Below the pieces are notes generated by a model. That model made no database searches and was not told the origin of the DNA. It saw only the letters and a list, made by a program, of their open reading frames with translations. From Variibacter sp. (GTDB lineage Bacteria > Pseudomonadota > Alphaproteobacteria > Rhizobiales > Xanthobacteraceae): a DNA stretch of 38,662 nt. The stretch covers positions 1 to 38,662 of the forward strand of contig JADGHE010000029.1 of the NCBI GenBank assembly GCA_019689555.1, written 5' to 3'. Positions 1 to 7,754 of this stretch are shown one piece after another; the stretch's first letter is position 1; each line of letters opens with the position of its first letter. A program made the position numbers and the translations under genes.

Positions 1-104
1 CCCTTCGTGTTTGCCCGCCCCTTTTTCCCCGCCCTTCTGTTGGCGTGCTTGCTGCCGACAGACCGGGCGGCGGTGCCCGCGGTCGGGCCGGCCGGGCGGC
101 GGGC

Positions 105-1166
105 CTATTTCAACGCGGCGAGATCGAGCGCCTCGTGCGAATCCGTCTCGACATGGGCGCCCGGCGCGCCGCCCGACTGCACGTCGCCGCTCACCACGTG
201 GAACTTGCCGTCGAGGACGTCGGCGGCGAAGCCGTGCCGATGGAACTGCATCGGCGGGAGCGTGGCCCACGCATTGCGCGCAGGATCGTAGGCCTCGACG
301 CGGCGGAAGGTCGCGTTCGTCTCGGAGGAACGCGATTCCCCTCCGGCCACGTAAATGCGGCCGTTGAACGTGCCCCAGCCGACGGCGCTGCGCGGACCGC
401 CGGGCATCGGCTCCTTCAGCGCGCCCCACTGATCGGTCGCCGGGTCGTACTCCTCGACGATGTCCGTGTTCGACGCGCGCGTGATGAACGCCGCGCCGAT
501 GCGCCCTCCGATGACGTAGATCTTGCCGTTGACGACGCCCGCCGCCGCGTGGTTGCGCGCGGTCGGCATCGGGCTCTTCGTCTCCCACGTGTTCGTCGCC
601 GGATCGTAGACCTCGTTGACGGAGACGGAGCGGTGCGGCCGCGCCGGGTGGAGCGAGGTCTCCTTCGAGCCCGGATGCAGGCCGGCGCCGCCAATCACGT
701 AGATCTTGCCGTTGACCGCGAGGGCGTTGGCGGAGCCGCGCTTCGTCGGTAAGGGCGCGAGCGGCTTCCAGCTATCGGCGGCGGGATCGTACTCCCAGGC
801 ATTGTCGATGGGCTCCCAGGCGGGCGGGCCCGACTCCGGCAGCTTGAACCCGCCGAAGACGTAGATCTTGCCGTTCATCTCCGCGAGCGCGAGGTGATGC
901 GAGAGGAGCGGCATCGGCTTCTTCTTGGTCCAGGCGTTCTTGGCGGGATCGTATTCGTAGACGAGGCCCTTCGGCTTCCAGCCGGGCGCAAGGCCGCCGA
1001 AGACATGCAGCCTGCCGCCGGCGGCGATGCCGTAAAGCTCCTCGGACGCTTCCGGAAACGGCGCAAGCGTCGTCCATTTCTGGGCGTTCGCCACACCGCC
1101 TAGCGACAGCGTTACCGAGGCGGCGAAAGCCGCGACCGCGAGCCCCTTGCGCAAGGTCGAACGCAT
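105..1166 (-). CDS. Exported kelch-repeat beta-propeller protein
   Basis: A 353-residue protein with a Sec signal peptide: positive n-region MRSTLRKG, a hydrophobic core, and a probable cleavage site after ANA near residue 28. The mature part has six kelch blades, each with a hydrophobic strand ending in a GG or SG pair (about residues 57, 105, 159, 220, 275 and 326) followed by a YDPA..W segment. This predicts a six-bladed beta-propeller in the periplasm or outside the cell. Kelch propellers bind ligands or proteins, and some related folds are enzymes such as sialic acid mutarotase or galactose oxidase, but no catalytic residues can be assigned here. It is the last gene of the minus-strand run that starts with the TRAP genes, separated from the preceding small gene by about 250 bp, so it may have its own promoter. 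The fold is clear and the function is unknown. Confidence 0.85.
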   Translation of the reverse strand: MRSTLRKGLAVAAFAASVTLSLGGVANAQKWTTLAPFPEASEELYGIAAGGRLHVFGGLAPGWKPKGLVYEYDPAKNAWTKKKPMPLLSHHLALAEMNGKIYVFGGFKLPESGPPAWEPIDNAWEYDPAADSWKPLAPLPTKRGSANALAVNGKIYVIGGAGLHPGSKETSLHPARPHRSVSVNEVYDPATNTWETKSPMPTARNHAAAGVVNGKIYVIGGRIGAAFITRASNTDIVEEYDPATDQWGALKEPMPGGPRSAVGWGTFNGRIYVAGGESRSSETNATFRRVEAYDPARNAWATLPPMQFHRHGFAADVLDGKFHVVSGDVQSGGAPGAHVETDSHEALDLAALK

Positions 1167-1417
1167 CGAAATCCTCCCCAGGCCATTGCTGTTCGTTATC
1201 GACCGGCGAGCGCGATGCTACGCGGCGGCCATGGCGCCGGCAATGGCGCCGCATCCGCGCTTCGACGCGGCGGCAGTCTTCGTTTCCGGCGCGGGTGGAC
1301 GGCTGCGGCACCGTCCTTCGGTGAGAGTTTCGCGCCGGGGTCCCGCGTCTGCGGCGCACCGCTGTGCTGCGCTTCGCGCCGCGCGCGGGAGGCGAGGCGC
1401 GGCCCTTGTGGGGGCGC

Positions 1418-1606
1418 TCAACGCGGCGGGCGGGCGTTTCCGTGGCCCTCGGCGGGGCGCAGCGACTGCATGAAGTCGTAGATCAACATCGCCACTACCG
1501 CGAGGACGATGAGCGTGAGCGGCAGCGCCTTGATCCACCACGCCAGAATACCTAGGAAAATCGTCACCAGGGCGATGCCGATGAGGCCGGAGACGAGATT
1601 GGTCAT
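1418..1606 (-). CDS. Small two-helix membrane protein coupled to amidase
   Basis: A 62-residue protein with two predicted transmembrane helices, about residues 4-22 and 28-46, joined by a short loop around WWIK, and a short polar C-terminal tail rich in Pro, Gly and Arg. Its ATG overlaps the amidase stop codon in an ATGA arrangement, a strong sign of translational coupling and co-transcription. The family is not recognised. Possible roles are a membrane anchor, a helper for the neighbouring transporter, or a stress-type small membrane protein, but nothing in the sequence decides between them. The overlap and the clean amphipathic and hydrophobic pattern make it very likely to be a real gene. 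Confidence 0.72.
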   Translation of the reverse strand: MTNLVSGLIGIALVTIFLGILAWWIKALPLTLIVLAVVAMLIYDFMQSLRPAEGHGNARPPR

Positions 1607-3003
1607 GGGCGCTTTTCCTTCGCTGATCGGCGCGCGGGCGAGCGAGCGGAGGGCGCCGCGCCGCGGCCCGATCCGCGCTTGGACGACAGCCGCCCGACAA
1701 GCCAGCGCGCGGTGCGCAAAAGGCGCGCATCGTTGCCGCGGCGGCCCACGAGCTGCACGCCGATCGGCAGACCGGCCTCGGATCGCAGCAGCGGCACCGT
1801 CACCGCCGGCGTGCCGAGATAGGTCCATGTGGTGCAGAAAACCGGGTTGCCGGTCGCATGCAACCCGCGCGGCGCCGCGCCCGGGGCGGCGGGCGTGAGG
1901 AGCGCGTCGTACCCGTCGAACACCTCTTCGAGCGCCGCGTTCAACGGCTCGCGGCCGGCGAGCGCCCGCGCATAGTCGACCGCCGCATAGTCGCGGCCGC
2001 GCTCGATGAGCTTGCGCAGGGGCTCGCTCAGCCGGTCGCGCCCGGTCTCGTAGTCGCGATGGAAGTTGTACGCCATCTCGACCGCCATGACGATGCGATG
2101 CAGGTCGAACACGCGCGCAAACGCGGCGCCGAGATCCACTTCCGAAACGGCGTCCCCGAGCTCCCTTGCGAGCGCGTCGAACGCCGCGCGCGTGGCCGGC
2201 TCCGCGTGCTCCCACGCCGCCGTGCGCACGAAGGCGAAGCGCGGCGGCAGCGGCGGCTCGCTCGCCGCCACCGCGGCGAAGGGCGGATGCGCGATCGGAC
2301 GAGTGTCCGGGTCCTCTTCGTCGAAGCCGACGAGGTTTTCGGCGAGCAGGGCCGCATCCTCCACGGTGCGGGCGAAGACGCCCACATGGTCGAGCGCGCG
2401 CGAGAGCAGGAGGGCGCCGCTGCGCGGAATCAACCCGTGAGTCGGCTTGAAGCCGACGACGCCGCAGAACGACGCCGGGCGGATGACTGAGCCGTTGGTC
2501 TGCGAGCCGATCGCTCCCGGAACCATGCCGGCCGCGACCGCCGCCGCCGATCCGCTCGACGAGCCGCCCGGCGTGCGCTCGGGGTCGTGCGGATTGCGCG
2601 TCTTGCCGGGATGGAAATAGGCGTATTCGGTGGTGACCGTCTTGCCCATGATGACGGCGCCCGTCGCGCGCAGCCTGGCGACCGCGGCCGAATCGCGCCG
2701 GGGCGTGCGGCCCTTCCACAGCACGGAGCCGAACTCGGTCGGCATGTCGCTCGTGTCGAAGATGTCCTTGACGCCGATGGGCACGCCGTGCAGGGGCCCG
2801 AGCGCCTTGCCCAGCTTGCGATGCAGGTCCGCCGCCTCCGCCTGCCGCAAGGCGTGGTCGCGGTCGAGATAGGCCCAGGCCTCGACCTTTGCGTCCACCG
2901 CGTCAATGCGGTCCAGGCAGGCCGCGACAAGCTCGGCGGCGGTGATCCGCCCCTCGCGGATCGCCGCGGCGGCCTCCGTCAGCGTGAGGGCATAAAGGCT
3001 CAT
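1603..3003 (-). CDS. Amidase-signature family hydrolase
   Basis: A 466-residue amidase-signature (AS) enzyme, the usual length for the family. The Ser-cisSer-Lys triad is visible: Lys79 in GVKDIFDT, the cis-Ser at about 148 in the GGSSSGS loop, and nucleophile Ser172 in SQTNGSVIRPA. The Lys-Ser and Ser-Ser spacings (69 and 24) are those I recall for malonamidase E2. Such enzymes hydrolyse carboxamides to acid plus ammonia; the substrate cannot be read from the sequence. There is no signal peptide, so it should act in the cytoplasm. It follows dctM after 29 bp and overlaps the next small gene by ATGA, so it is part of the TRAP operon. The simplest reading is that an imported compound is hydrolysed here. 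It is clearly not GatA, because no gatB or gatC lies nearby. Confidence 0.9.
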   Translation of the reverse strand: MSLYALTLTEAAAAIREGRITAAELVAACLDRIDAVDAKVEAWAYLDRDHALRQAEAADLHRKLGKALGPLHGVPIGVKDIFDTSDMPTEFGSVLWKGRTPRRDSAAVARLRATGAVIMGKTVTTEYAYFHPGKTRNPHDPERTPGGSSSGSAAAVAAGMVPGAIGSQTNGSVIRPASFCGVVGFKPTHGLIPRSGALLLSRALDHVGVFARTVEDAALLAENLVGFDEEDPDTRPIAHPPFAAVAASEPPLPPRFAFVRTAAWEHAEPATRAAFDALARELGDAVSEVDLGAAFARVFDLHRIVMAVEMAYNFHRDYETGRDRLSEPLRKLIERGRDYAAVDYARALAGREPLNAALEEVFDGYDALLTPAAPGAAPRGLHATGNPVFCTTWTYLGTPAVTVPLLRSEAGLPIGVQLVGRRGNDARLLRTARWLVGRLSSKRGSGRGAAPSARSPARRSAKEKRP

Positions 3004-3032
3004 GCGTCACCGCCTCCTGCGCGTCGCCCCGC

Positions 3033-4382
3033 TCACCGCGGCCGATACAGATAATCCGGCAGCCACAGCGCGAGCTGCGGGAAGACGTAAACGCAGGCCA
3101 TAGTGAGAAATACCATGAACACGAACGGCAAAGCGCCGCTGAAGATGTCCGTCAGCTTCACGTGCGGGGGCGCGACGCCCTTGAGGTAGAAGGCGGCCAT
3201 CGCCACCGGCGGCGTGTTGAAGGCCGTCTGCGTGTTCAGGGCGACGAGGATGCCGAAGAAGATCGGATCCACATGGAAGTCGTCGAGGAGGGGGAGAAAG
3301 ATTGGCACGAAAATAATGATGATTTCCGTCCATTCCAGCGGCCAGCCGAGCAGAAAGATGATGGTTTGCGTGAGGAGCAGGAAGCCGGTCGACGAGAGAT
3401 TCAGCGACAGGATGAGGCTCTCGACCACCTGCTGACCGCCGAGCAGGGCGAACACGGAGGAGAAGGTCCACGAGCCGATGAACAGGAAGCACACCATCGC
3501 GGTGGCGCGAGCGGTCAGGTACACGGAGTCCTTCAGCATGCGGAAGTTCAGCGCCCGATAGGCCGCGGCCAGCACCATGCTCGCGAGCGCGCCGGCGCCG
3601 GCGGCCTCCGAAGGCGTCGCCAGGCCGAACAGGATGGCGCCCAACACCGCGACGATCAGCAGCGCGAGCGGAAAAAAGGACGTGAAAAGCAGCGTCAACA
3701 CCTCGCTGAAGGGGACATTCGTCTCCTCGGGAGGCAGCTTCGGGCACAACGCCGGATTCCACATCGCCCGCGCAATGACGTAGAGCACGTAAAAACCCGC
3801 CAGCAGGAAGCCCGGGATGAAGGCCGCGGCATAGAGCTTGACCGCCGAGACCCCGGCGGTCGCGGCGTAAACGATGAGCAGAATGCTGGGCGGAATGAGA
3901 ATCCCGAGGCAGCCGCCCGCGCAGACCACGCCGGCCGCGAGCTTGGTGTCGTAGCCGGCGCGCAACATGGCGGGAAAGGCGAGCAGGCCCATCAGGGTCA
4001 CGACGGCGCCGACGATGCCGGTCGCCGTCGCGAACATCGCACATGTGACGAGCGTCGCGACGGCGAGCGAGCCGGGCACGCGCTTGGCCGCGATCTGCAA
4101 GGAGCGGAACAGGCGATCGAGGATGTTCGCGCGTTCGACCACGTACCCCATGAAGAGGAACAGGGGAACGGCCGTCAGCACGTCGCTCGACGTGACCTCG
4201 AAGGTCTTCTGCACGAGCAGCGTGAAGATCCGGTTGTCGAAGAAGTCCTGCCCGGGCGTGAAATAGGCGTAGTAACCGAACGCCACGCCCATCGCCATCA
4301 GCGTAAAAGCGATCGGGAATCCCAGCATGATGATGAAAATGAACAGCCCCAGCATCATCATGCCGATCTGCGGGTCGGTCAT
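3033..4382 (-). CDS. dctM: TRAP transporter large permease subunit (DctM type)
   Basis: A 449-residue, almost wholly hydrophobic protein with about 12 predicted membrane helices. It contains the DctM signature LATPSEAAGAGA in the middle and the typical N-terminal region with a run of Phe/Ile and GFPIAFTLMA. DctM is the ion-coupled transport subunit of tripartite ATP-independent periplasmic transporters, working with a small DctQ subunit and a periplasmic DctP receptor, usually importing organic acids with sodium. Its ATG overlaps the dctQ stop as ATGA, the standard coupling in these operons. The reading frame is intact, in contrast to dctP and dctQ upstream, so it may have lost its partners only recently. 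Confidence 0.93.
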   Translation of the reverse strand: MTDPQIGMMMLGLFIFIIMLGFPIAFTLMAMGVAFGYYAYFTPGQDFFDNRIFTLLVQKTFEVTSSDVLTAVPLFLFMGYVVERANILDRLFRSLQIAAKRVPGSLAVATLVTCAMFATATGIVGAVVTLMGLLAFPAMLRAGYDTKLAAGVVCAGGCLGILIPPSILLIVYAATAGVSAVKLYAAAFIPGFLLAGFYVLYVIARAMWNPALCPKLPPEETNVPFSEVLTLLFTSFFPLALLIVAVLGAILFGLATPSEAAGAGALASMVLAAAYRALNFRMLKDSVYLTARATAMVCFLFIGSWTFSSVFALLGGQQVVESLILSLNLSSTGFLLLTQTIIFLLGWPLEWTEIIIIFVPIFLPLLDDFHVDPIFFGILVALNTQTAFNTPPVAMAAFYLKGVAPPHVKLTDIFSGALPFVFMVFLTMACVYVFPQLALWLPDYLYRPR

Positions 4383-5005
4383 ACGCCTGTCCCCTTGTGA
4401 CCCGAGAGCGGCTCAGCGCCCGGCTGTTCGCTCTCTTCGGCGCGGTGCGCCCGCTCGTGAAGGATGATGGATTCGGTCTCTTCCACGTCGTGCAGGCGCT
4501 GCGGCCAGACGCCGAGCCGAATGCAGAGAACGCAGCGAATGATTTCAGCGGTGCCCTGCAGCAACAGGATGAATCCGGTCAGCGGGATGAGCGCCTTGAG
4601 CGGAAACACCGGCACGCCCGCCGGGCTGAAGATGCTCACCTCGCGAAACCGCACGGACATCGCCGCATAGTTCCAGCCGGAATAGATCCACGCCCCGACC
4701 GCGGGGAGAAAAAAGATCACGTAGAGGATCAGGTCCACGGTCGCCTGGGTGCGCGGCCGCCACAGGCGATAGACCACGTCTCCCTGCACATGCCCGTTGC
4801 GCGACAGCGTGTAGGCGCCGGCCATCAGGAACATCGCGCCATAGGTGATGTAGGCCACGTCGAAGGCCCAGGTCGTCGGCGCCCGCAGGGCCTAGCGCAC
4901 GAACACCTCGTAACTCACCCCCAGCGTGAGCACGAGGATGAGCCAGGCGAAGGCCTTGCCGACCCATGCGCTGAGCGAGTCGATGAAAAACAGAAAACGG
5001 GTCAT
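4379..5005 (-). pseudogene. dctQ: TRAP small permease DctQ, interrupted by amber codon
   Basis: Read from the ATG at 5005, this frame encodes a 208-codon DctQ-like protein with four membrane helices, broken by an in-frame TAG at 4892-4894 (codon 38). The sequence runs SYEVFVR-stop-ALRAPTTWAFD. From the family, the stop sits where FxRY..APT.WAFD has a tyrosine, so one substitution (TAC or TAT to TAG) explains it. Downstream of the stop the frame stays open and well conserved. A GTG at 4858 could restart translation, giving 159 residues but losing helix 1, and no good ribosome binding site precedes it. The 3' end overlaps dctM by ATGA. Either a recent nonsense mutation or a sequencing error is possible. 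DctQ is needed for TRAP transport, so the system would be inactive as written. Confidence 0.85.
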
Positions 5006-5051
5006 GTCGCATTCCGCGGGCCGCGCATCGCTCGCCCCCTGTCAAGGCATG

Positions 5052-5073
5052 GGGCGGCGCGCTTGCGCCGCCC
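5052..5073 (-). repeat. Stem-loop between dctP and dctQ
   Basis: A perfect 9-bp inverted repeat GGGCGGCGC/GCGCCGCCC with a 4-base loop, in the 108-bp gap between the end of dctP and the start of dctQ. There is no T-run. Hairpins at this position in TRAP and ABC operons often stabilise the receptor mRNA or reduce read-through so that the receptor is made in excess; that role is inferred from position only. Confidence 0.5.
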
Positions 5074-5113
5074 TGACCAAACGTCGTCAACCGCCGGCGC
5101 GGCCGCGTTCCGG

Positions 5114-6237
5114 TCAGCCGAGTTCCAGCTTGCCGAAGTGATGCTCGTAGGCGCCGCGATAATCCGTCGCGTTGAACAGGCTGTAGTAGACGACCCGCTT
5201 CACCCACGCCTTCTGCGAGTCCATGACCTTCCTCATGAAGGGGTCCTGCCCGAGCTGCGCGATGAGGCCATCCCAGGCCTTGATCTGTGCGTCGAACACG
5301 TCCTTCGGCGTGCGCAGGACATTGACCTTGTCTTTCTCGCGAAGGTCCTGGAGGTCCTTCGAGTAGTAGTCGTACGCCTTCCACTCCTCGCGGACGAGGC
5401 GGCCTCGGCGGCGTATTGCAGGATCGCCTGATGCTCCTTCGGCAGCGAATTGAATTTCGTCCGGTTGAACATGATCTCGAAGTACTCGGTGGCCTGATGG
5501 TGGCTGCCCATCATGTAGTACTTCGCTACGTCCTGCGCGCCGAAGCGGCGGTCCGAAGTCGGATTGTTGAACTCGAACGCGTCGATCACGCCGCGCTCCA
5601 TCGCCGGCACGATTTCGCCGCCCGGCAGCTGCGCGACCGCAAGGCCCATGGACTGGAACAAGTCCGCCGCAAGCCCGACCGTGCGGTATTTGAGGCCCCG
5701 CAGGTCGGCCAGGCTACGGATCGGCTTCTTGAACCAGCCGAGCGGCTGGGTCGGCATCGGCATCGCGAAGAAGCTCTTGACGTTGACCTTCATGATCTGC
5801 GTCTGCAGCTCGTCGAAAAGCTCCTTGCCGCCGCCGTTGTAAATCCAGGCGAGGCCCTCATTGGCGTTGAAGCCGAACACCGGGCCGGTACCGAACAGCG
5901 ACGCCGCCTTGTGCTTGCCGTACCAGTAGACGGTGACGGTGTGGGCCGCGTCGATCTGCCCGCCGTGCACGCCATCCAGCACCTGGAAGGGATGCACGAC
6001 GGAGCCTCCGACCAGATAGTCGATCTTCAGCCGCGGCGCGGCCATTTCGTTGACGCGCTTGACGTAGTCTTCCGCAAACTCGTTGAACACGTCCTTGGCG
6101 CCCCACGAGCCCTGCATCTTCAGGGTCACGGTTTGGGCGCGCGAGACCTGCGGCATGGCCACAGCGGCGGCGCCGGCGACCGCTGCGCCGGTTAAAAGTC
6201 GACGTCGTGTCGTCGTTTTCTCTGCTGTCTTAGACAT
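5114..6237 (-). pseudogene. dctP: TRAP solute-binding protein DctP/TakP-like, frameshifted
   Basis: Encodes a periplasmic TRAP receptor of about 374 residues once repaired. The N-terminus is a twin-arginine signal (TTTRRRLLTG, hydrophobic Ala-rich core, cleavage near SRAQ). The mature part resembles TakP-type alpha-keto acid receptors: YWYGKHKAASLFG, then W..NGGG, then LGWFKKPI and a GGEIVPAMERGVIDA segment. The frame is lost at about 5395-5398. Upstream, the frame reads AAEAASS and then turns into Arg/Thr-rich nonsense. Downstream, the other frame reads VREEWKAYDYYSKDL and continues for 93 codons to a proper stop at 5114. Adding one base (for example TCGTCC to TCGGTCC) restores a full-length protein. 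The start has a strong GGAGGGG site. First gene of the operon. The break is either real decay or a sequencing error. Confidence 0.87.
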
Positions 6238-6325
6238 GAACCCCTCCTCTCCCCTAGCGACTGGCCTTCTTGCGGGCCACGCTTATCAACTTCAGAGCAC
6301 CGCCTTTCATTCCCGGCCGGCGGAA

Positions 6326-6341
6326 TGCGACTGATATGCCA
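6326..6341 (-). promoter_or_regulatory. Candidate sigma-54 (-24/-12) promoter for the TRAP operon
   Basis: On the minus strand the element reads TTGGCATATCAGTCGCAT. The GG and GC doublets have exactly the -24/-12 spacing of the RpoN consensus TGGCAC-N5-TTGC, with one mismatch in each half. It lies about 90 bp upstream of the dctP start. Many C4-dicarboxylate systems are RpoN-dependent, which fits, but chance matches occur in GC-rich DNA and no activator gene is nearby. The 304-bp stretch 6238-6541 holds only this element and the porin terminator. Confidence 0.4.
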
Positions 6342-6464
6342 AGCGGGCTATGGGCAGTGTGTCGGGATTTGAGTGACGCCACAAGGGCGCTCTTTTCACG
6401 TACGCGTGTGACAGCGCGTCGCGGAAGACCGGGCGAACGCTCGCACGGCCGCTTTCCGACGAAA

Positions 6465-6489
6465 CAAAAACGGGGCCCGAAGGCCCCGT
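6465..6489 (-). terminator. Intrinsic terminator after the putative porin gene
   Basis: On the minus strand, ACGGGGCC-TTCG-GGCCCCGT is followed directly by TTTTT. This is an 8-bp GC stem closed by a UUCG tetraloop with a U-tract, 53 bp past the stop of the porin gene: a textbook Rho-independent terminator. Confidence 0.9.
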
Positions 6490-6541
6490 GCAATTGCTTC
6501 AACTGATGTCTTCGGCCGTTCGCGGCCCTGACTCGAAAAGC

Positions 6542-7471
6542 CTATTTGAGCGCCGCCAGCGTCGTGTCCACCGACAGCTTGGCGATGAAAGCCTCGCTGC
6601 ACCAGCGGGACAGGCCTTGACCCGGCCCGGCCGGAAGACCGCCCGGATCTCCGGTCAGGACGAAGCACTGGGCCCGGTTCAAATCCGTGTCGTGGTAGCG
6701 CAGATCGAGCGTGAACGCCTTGTAGGTCAAGCCCAATCCGACGTTCCAGTAGGTGTAGTCGGGCAACGGCGTGTTGCCGAAAAAGGCGTCGGTGGTGCCG
6801 AGCCAATAGCGGCCCAGCTCGGCCGAAACATAGGCGCCGATGTCGGGCGGCATCCACGACGTCGGCACCGTCACCTTTCCGGTCAGCGAGCCGTACGTGC
6901 CGGTCGCGCCCGTGTTGAGCCAGTTCGGCGAATGGTAGACGTTGGCACCGAGCGTCACCACGTCGGCGAAGGTGTAGGCCGCCTTTCCGTAGACCTCCCA
7001 GAAATCCGTGTTGGCCTTGGTCCACGGGAAGGGGGTTACGCCCGTCGTTCCGGCGGAGGGGCAGGCGGCCACGCAGAAGAGCTGCGTCTCGTTCGGGTAG
7101 TAGTAGTACAGAACACCGAAATCGAAATTGACCGGGCCGAACGTCGGCCGGATGCCGGCGTAAAGATCGATCTCCGCCGTGGGATCCGTCGGGAGCTTGA
7201 CGCTCAGGCCGCCGATACCGGCATAGATCTCGAAGTTCGGCGCTATCTTGAACCGCGGCTCGAAATAGCCGCTGACCGAAGGCCCGCGGTCGGACTGCGA
7301 TATGCCGCGAAAGTTATAATCGGTCGCGATCGCAGCGCCGAGAGCGATGTCGAACATCGACGGCGCCGGCGCCGGAGGCGGAGCCGCCTTCTTGTACAGC
7401 AGGTCTGCACCGAGCGCAGGCACGGCCGTGGCCGCCAGAACGAGCGCTGTTGCAAGGGTGGTTGTCTTCAT
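6542..7471 (-). CDS. TorF-family putative outer-membrane porin
   Basis: A 309-residue protein with a clear signal peptide (MKTTTLATALVLAATA..ALGA) followed by a short Pro/Ala linker and then alternating aromatic/polar beta-strand segments such as IALGAAIATDYNFRGISQSD, NFDFGVLYYYYP and YWNVGLGLTYKAFTLDLRY. This is the pattern of the TorF (TIGR02001) family of gammaproteobacterial and alphaproteobacterial outer-membrane proteins; the exact function is not established. A Cys pair near the middle (FCVAACPS) and another near the C-terminus may form disulfides in the periplasm-facing loops. The start at 7471 is preferred because AGGGG lies six bases upstream; the adjacent ATG at 7474 is also possible. 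It is monocistronic, bounded by its own terminator and by a 283-bp upstream gap in which no convincing promoter was seen. Confidence 0.8.
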   Translation of the reverse strand: MKTTTLATALVLAATAVPALGADLLYKKAAPPPAPAPSMFDIALGAAIATDYNFRGISQSDRGPSVSGYFEPRFKIAPNFEIYAGIGGLSVKLPTDPTAEIDLYAGIRPTFGPVNFDFGVLYYYYPNETQLFCVAACPSAGTTGVTPFPWTKANTDFWEVYGKAAYTFADVVTLGANVYHSPNWLNTGATGTYGSLTGKVTVPTSWMPPDIGAYVSAELGRYWLGTTDAFFGNTPLPDYTYWNVGLGLTYKAFTLDLRYHDTDLNRAQCFVLTGDPGGLPAGPGQGLSRWCSEAFIAKLSVDTTLAALK

Positions 7472-7754
7472 CATCAGCCCCTGAATGGCCGGGTTGGCTC
7501 GACATTCGTGGGGCAGAAATTCCCCGCCGAACATCTTGCGCAAATTCGCCATTCGGGGGTGCGTCTCAGCAAGCCGAAAGGTTCGGCAGTTGCTGCCTTT
7601 TTGGGCGCTTGCGCCCACACGCCGCTCGATTGTCGGGCCTCTGTTGCGCGGGCGTCACACGGCGTGTCCTGGCCCGCCGGGGGGTCGCAAGCGCGCAAGC
7701 CTCGCCGCGGTCAGATGCGCCCGCGGTCGCGCCGCACCGTGCGCAGGCCGCCGC

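Noticed and set aside
1-104. Possible gene fragment at the left edge
   Set aside because: Only short, low-complexity frames and no recognisable motif or ribosome binding site.
3162-4400. A 412-codon plus-strand frame opposite dctM
   Set aside because: His/Gln/Arg-rich shadow, whereas the minus strand encodes a typical DctM.
4858-5005. Programmed stop-codon read-through or amber recoding in dctQ
   Set aside because: No recoding context or suppressor evidence is visible, and a single substitution or sequencing error is simpler.
5385-5405. Programmed frameshift in dctP
   Set aside because: No slippery heptamer or downstream structure typical of programmed shifts was seen; a one-base loss explains the break.
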